Shown in pieces: positions 61,777 to 64,000 of a stretch of DNA of 64,000 nucleotides; within the stretch, counting starts at the first letter, position 1; every line of letters begins with the position of its first letter. The DNA comes from Chryseobacterium shigense (GTDB lineage Bacteria > Bacteroidota > Bacteroidia > Flavobacteriales > Weeksellaceae): positions 581,633 to 645,632 of the forward strand of contig NZ_JACHLC010000002.1 in the NCBI RefSeq assembly GCF_014207845.1. Reading direction: 5' to 3'. The notes beneath the pieces were generated by a model. That model was not told where the DNA came from. It saw only the letters and a list, made by a program, of their open reading frames with translations, and ran no database searches. The position numbers were made by a program, and so were the translations under genes.

Positions 61777-62601
61777 TTATGGGTATTTAATAATATTTGA
61801 TAGTTCAACAGGGTTATTGTATTTTTTGATCAATGCTCTCTGTTTTTCGATTTCCTGTCTTTTATTGTCTTTTGTAATTTTGGTACCGTCATTTAAAAAA
61901 ACAGCTTCATACTTATTAAAATCGACAGAGCCGTTATTGATGAAAATCAAAGGATCATAATAGTAATCTGTTTTTAATTTTTTATACCGGGCTTCATCAA
62001 CTAAAATGGCCTGTTTAAAGGGGTACTGAAAGAAATCGATTTTTTGGGTTATGCTATATGATTCTGTTTTGATTAATTTAAAATGATAATTTTTTTCAGT
62101 GTCATATACCTCAAATATGAGTCCCGGTAATCCTCTGAATTTATATGGCCCTTCCGTTATCGGCGATTCAGGATAAAACCATGCAATCCATTCTCTTCCG
62201 CCCCATGTGCAGGTGGCCTGCTGCAATTCAAAATCGTCAGTTTTTTTCAAAATTTTGGATAGTGTCCACACTTGTCTGGGCTGGGTCTCACGTTTGATCA
62301 CATCATTTCCTAAAAATTCATATTCAGTAAAATTTCCGGAATCATTATCCATTGTTAAAAGGTTTGTGAGCTTAGGAACGGATGATAAATTATTATTTGC
62401 TTTGTTTAAAGAATCCGAAACATAAAAATCTCTGTTATAATAAATTTTTTCAGTTTTATTCAGATCTGCATGATAAAATTCTTTTGTAAGAACAGTATCC
62501 TGGACTGTTTTCCTGTATTTTACCTCATAGATTACCCTTTTTGTCTGAGAATAAAGACCCGAAAATACGATCAGTGAAAGAAAAACAGATAAGTTTTTCA
62601 T
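61777..62601 (-). CDS. GLPGLI-family exported protein
   Basis: A 274-residue exported protein with a signal peptide (..FSGLYSQ, about residue 19) and the family signature FRGLPGLIFEVYD near residues 160-172. GLPGLI proteins are widespread in flavobacteria and often lie next to TonB-dependent receptors or peptide export systems. Their biochemical role is unknown. It is 3 bases downstream of the VKOR-thioredoxin gene, so they share a transcript. Confidence 0.88.
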   Translation of the reverse strand: MKNLSVFLSLIVFSGLYSQTKRVIYEVKYRKTVQDTVLTKEFYHADLNKTEKIYYNRDFYVSDSLNKANNNLSSVPKLTNLLTMDNDSGNFTEYEFLGNDVIKRETQPRQVWTLSKILKKTDDFELQQATCTWGGREWIAWFYPESPITEGPYKFRGLPGLIFEVYDTEKNYHFKLIKTESYSITQKIDFFQYPFKQAILVDEARYKKLKTDYYYDPLIFINNGSVDFNKYEAVFLNDGTKITKDNKRQEIEKQRALIKKYNNPVELSNIIKYP

Positions 62602-62604
62602 AAA

Positions 62605-63879
62605 TTATAAATTATTGCTTTCTATTAAATCCGGAACAAAGCTTTCCAAATACTTCCGCTCCAAATTATCAGGATACTGGTACTGGTTAATATAAAAATT
62701 AGGAGTAAAAAACAGTCCTTTCTCAAAATTCTCATCTGAAATTTTCAGCAGATCCCGAAAGACAGTTTCCGGGTCATTTACTTTAACACTGTACTTTTCC
62801 AGCCATTTATTTATATTTTTTTCATGATACCATGATGATAGGGCATCTAAAAATGCTTTGTCTCCTTTGGTGATGTAAATATGATATAATTGAATGAAAA
62901 ATTCTTTGGTAGAAGCGTCCGGTCTACCGGAAAAATTGAATCTTATATTAATTCCGATATCATTTGAATGTGAGTCATATATAGAATGCAGTATAGAATG
63001 GGCTTCTTTGCAAAAAGAGCAAAACGGACTTGTAATAGCTGTAATTACTACATTCGATTCCGGATTTCCCAAAAAAATACCTTTTGTACTAAATGTGTTT
63101 ACAGTACTGTTTTTCAGAATACTTTCAAAGAAAGAATAATTCTTCACATACCTGGAATTGGTAATGTTTTCTTTTTCAGTACTTTTTAGTTTGGTCAAAG
63201 TTTTTTTAATTATTCTGTAGCCGCATACGGAGATAACAGCACTGATAATGATAATAATGAAGTCGCTGATTTGTAATCCTTCATAAGACAGTTTACTGTA
63301 GTATAAATTATATACGGTTAAAAACAATATTTCCAGATAGAGAACAGCTATAATGCTTAAACAAATAGGGCACCATTTTTTTTCAACCTTCCACTGGAAA
63401 AATATGGAATATAAAGTTAATGGAACTGAACAGTAAAGTAACATATTCATCATAGAGAAATATTCCGGAGCCCTGAAACTTAATAAGAGTATTCCCAATA
63501 ACTGTGATGAAAAGAAATAGATACTCAGGTCACTGAATTTCAGGTTAATGATGTTTTTTTGAGAGTTGATGACCTGGCTGCAGTCCGCATTTTCCATAAT
63601 AGAGCAAAACTGTTTTGAGAGTGAGGATTGGAAGCCCATTTCCGTTTTGATCGCCTCCACGGATAAGAATACTCCTAAGAATATAATGACTCCAAAAACA
63701 GCAGGTAATAATCCGGCTGTAATGTATAGGTAGGAAATGCATGCTACAATTCCCGTTAATAAATATATTTTATTATTTCTTTTAGCCGCTGAAACTTCCT
63801 TTACATTATCATCCTTCTCGATCAGAAGAACAACGTCTGACCATATTGCTTTAAGTTCCTGCAGGGTTATTTTCTGCAT
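62605..63879 (-). CDS. VKOR-thioredoxin fusion, disulfide-forming membrane protein
   Basis: A 424-residue fusion. About six membrane segments (residues 35-245) carry the VKOR pattern: the loop cysteines in FCSIMENADC and the redox pair CPIC in KKWCPICLS. The C-terminal thioredoxin/DsbA-like domain (about 275-424) has TSPFCSFCKEAH with the C-x-x-C pair. By family, quinone-linked VKOR reoxidises the thioredoxin partner so that it can form disulfides in exported proteins. As first gene of the export operon it probably oxidises a cysteine-containing secreted peptide. The -7 box at 63918 supports the ATG at 63879. Confidence 0.88.
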   Translation of the reverse strand: MQKITLQELKAIWSDVVLLIEKDDNVKEVSAAKRNNKIYLLTGIVACISYLYITAGLLPAVFGVIIFLGVFLSVEAIKTEMGFQSSLSKQFCSIMENADCSQVINSQKNIINLKFSDLSIYFFSSQLLGILLLSFRAPEYFSMMNMLLYCSVPLTLYSIFFQWKVEKKWCPICLSIIAVLYLEILFLTVYNLYYSKLSYEGLQISDFIIIIISAVISVCGYRIIKKTLTKLKSTEKENITNSRYVKNYSFFESILKNSTVNTFSTKGIFLGNPESNVVITAITSPFCSFCKEAHSILHSIYDSHSNDIGINIRFNFSGRPDASTKEFFIQLYHIYITKGDKAFLDALSSWYHEKNINKWLEKYSVKVNDPETVFRDLLKISDENFEKGLFFTPNFYINQYQYPDNLERKYLESFVPDLIESNNL

Positions 63880-63917
63880 TTTGCCTTCATTGTCCGTATG
63901 AATATTATAATACTCCC

Positions 63918-63925
63918 CAAAATTA
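63918..63925 (-). promoter_or_regulatory. -7 box of the peptide-export operon promoter
   Basis: Minus strand TAATTTTG (TAnnTTTG), 38 bases upstream of the VKOR-thioredoxin start. Confidence 0.55.
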
Positions 63926-63942
63926 AGACAGTAATTTAAGAT

Positions 63943-64000
63943 ATGAAATTAGCAAAAAAAAGTTTAATTTTAACATCAAATAAGTTATGTCAACAAGGAG
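63943..64000 (+). CDS. Possible start of a divergent small ORF, cut by window edge
   Basis: An open frame begins MKLAKKSLILTSNKLCQQG and runs out of the window. It is short, lysine-rich and contains a cysteine, as a peptide leader could, and diverges from an export operon. With only 19 codons visible and no clear plus-strand -7 box upstream it may be chance. Confidence 0.2.
   Translation, partial: MKLAKKSLILTSNKLCQQG

Overview
The window comes from a member of the Bacteroidetes, most likely a Chryseobacterium-like flavobacterium. The evidence is the A/T-rich intergenic DNA, promoters whose -7 box reads TAnnTTTG instead of sigma70 elements, few Shine-Dalgarno sites, a gldH gliding lipoprotein gene, a GLPGLI-family protein, a type III glutamine synthetase, and lipoproteins and secreted proteins ending their signals in ..AQ or ..SC. 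No rRNA, tRNA, CRISPR array, integrase or transposase was seen.

Positions 1-36.9 kb are mostly conserved chromosomal genes: a class A penicillin-binding protein (cut by the left edge), gldH and a PSP1/RicT-like gene; an outer-membrane FadL-like porin and an SGNH-hydrolase lipoprotein; prs and rplY; sufS; a nitroreductase; a haem operon hemA-hemC-(DUF1287)-(amidase)-hemD-hemE; a rod-shape operon mreB-mreC-mreD-mrdA-rodA; a pentapeptide-repeat protein; an NlpC/P60 lipoprotein; glnN; a large protein with a nucleoside-phosphorylase-like C-terminus; a DinB-like protein; an M1 peptidase; coaX; a GNAT acetyltransferase; a DoxX-like membrane protein; tadA and a TonB-domain protein.

Positions 36.9-54.3 kb hold the most unusual region. 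A WYL-domain transcription factor, a SUKH-like immunity gene, a 783-residue protein with a deaminase-like C-terminal tip, a 1284-residue orphan protein, four phage-tail-fibre-like proteins that share one N-terminal module of about 37 residues, a small acidic ORF, a patatin phospholipase and a phage-endolysin-like M15 peptidase all lie on the minus strand. Five promoters here (WYL gene, fibre/toxin operon, small ORF, patatin, M15 peptidase) carry the same 15-bp dyad CGWCA-N5-TGWCG placed exactly 11 bp upstream of a TAnnTTTG box. A sixth dyad lies upstream of a umuC-like translesion polymerase gene. I read this as one regulon, probably controlled by the WYL protein, that couples tail-fibre-like proteins, a polymorphic toxin and its immunity protein, and two cytoplasmic lysis-type enzymes, possibly in response to DNA damage. 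There are no sheath, tube, baseplate, capsid or terminase genes here, so it is neither a recognisable prophage nor a tailocin. An orphan copy of the toxin tip (37991-38149) lies behind the immunity gene, as expected of polymorphic toxin loci.

Positions 55.7-64 kb hold a six-gene minus-strand operon for peptide export: a VKOR-thioredoxin fusion, a GLPGLI protein, two glycosyltransferase-like proteins, a C39-peptidase ABC exporter and an HlyD-type adaptor. It resembles a bacteriocin or RiPP export cluster whose precursor gene is not visible.
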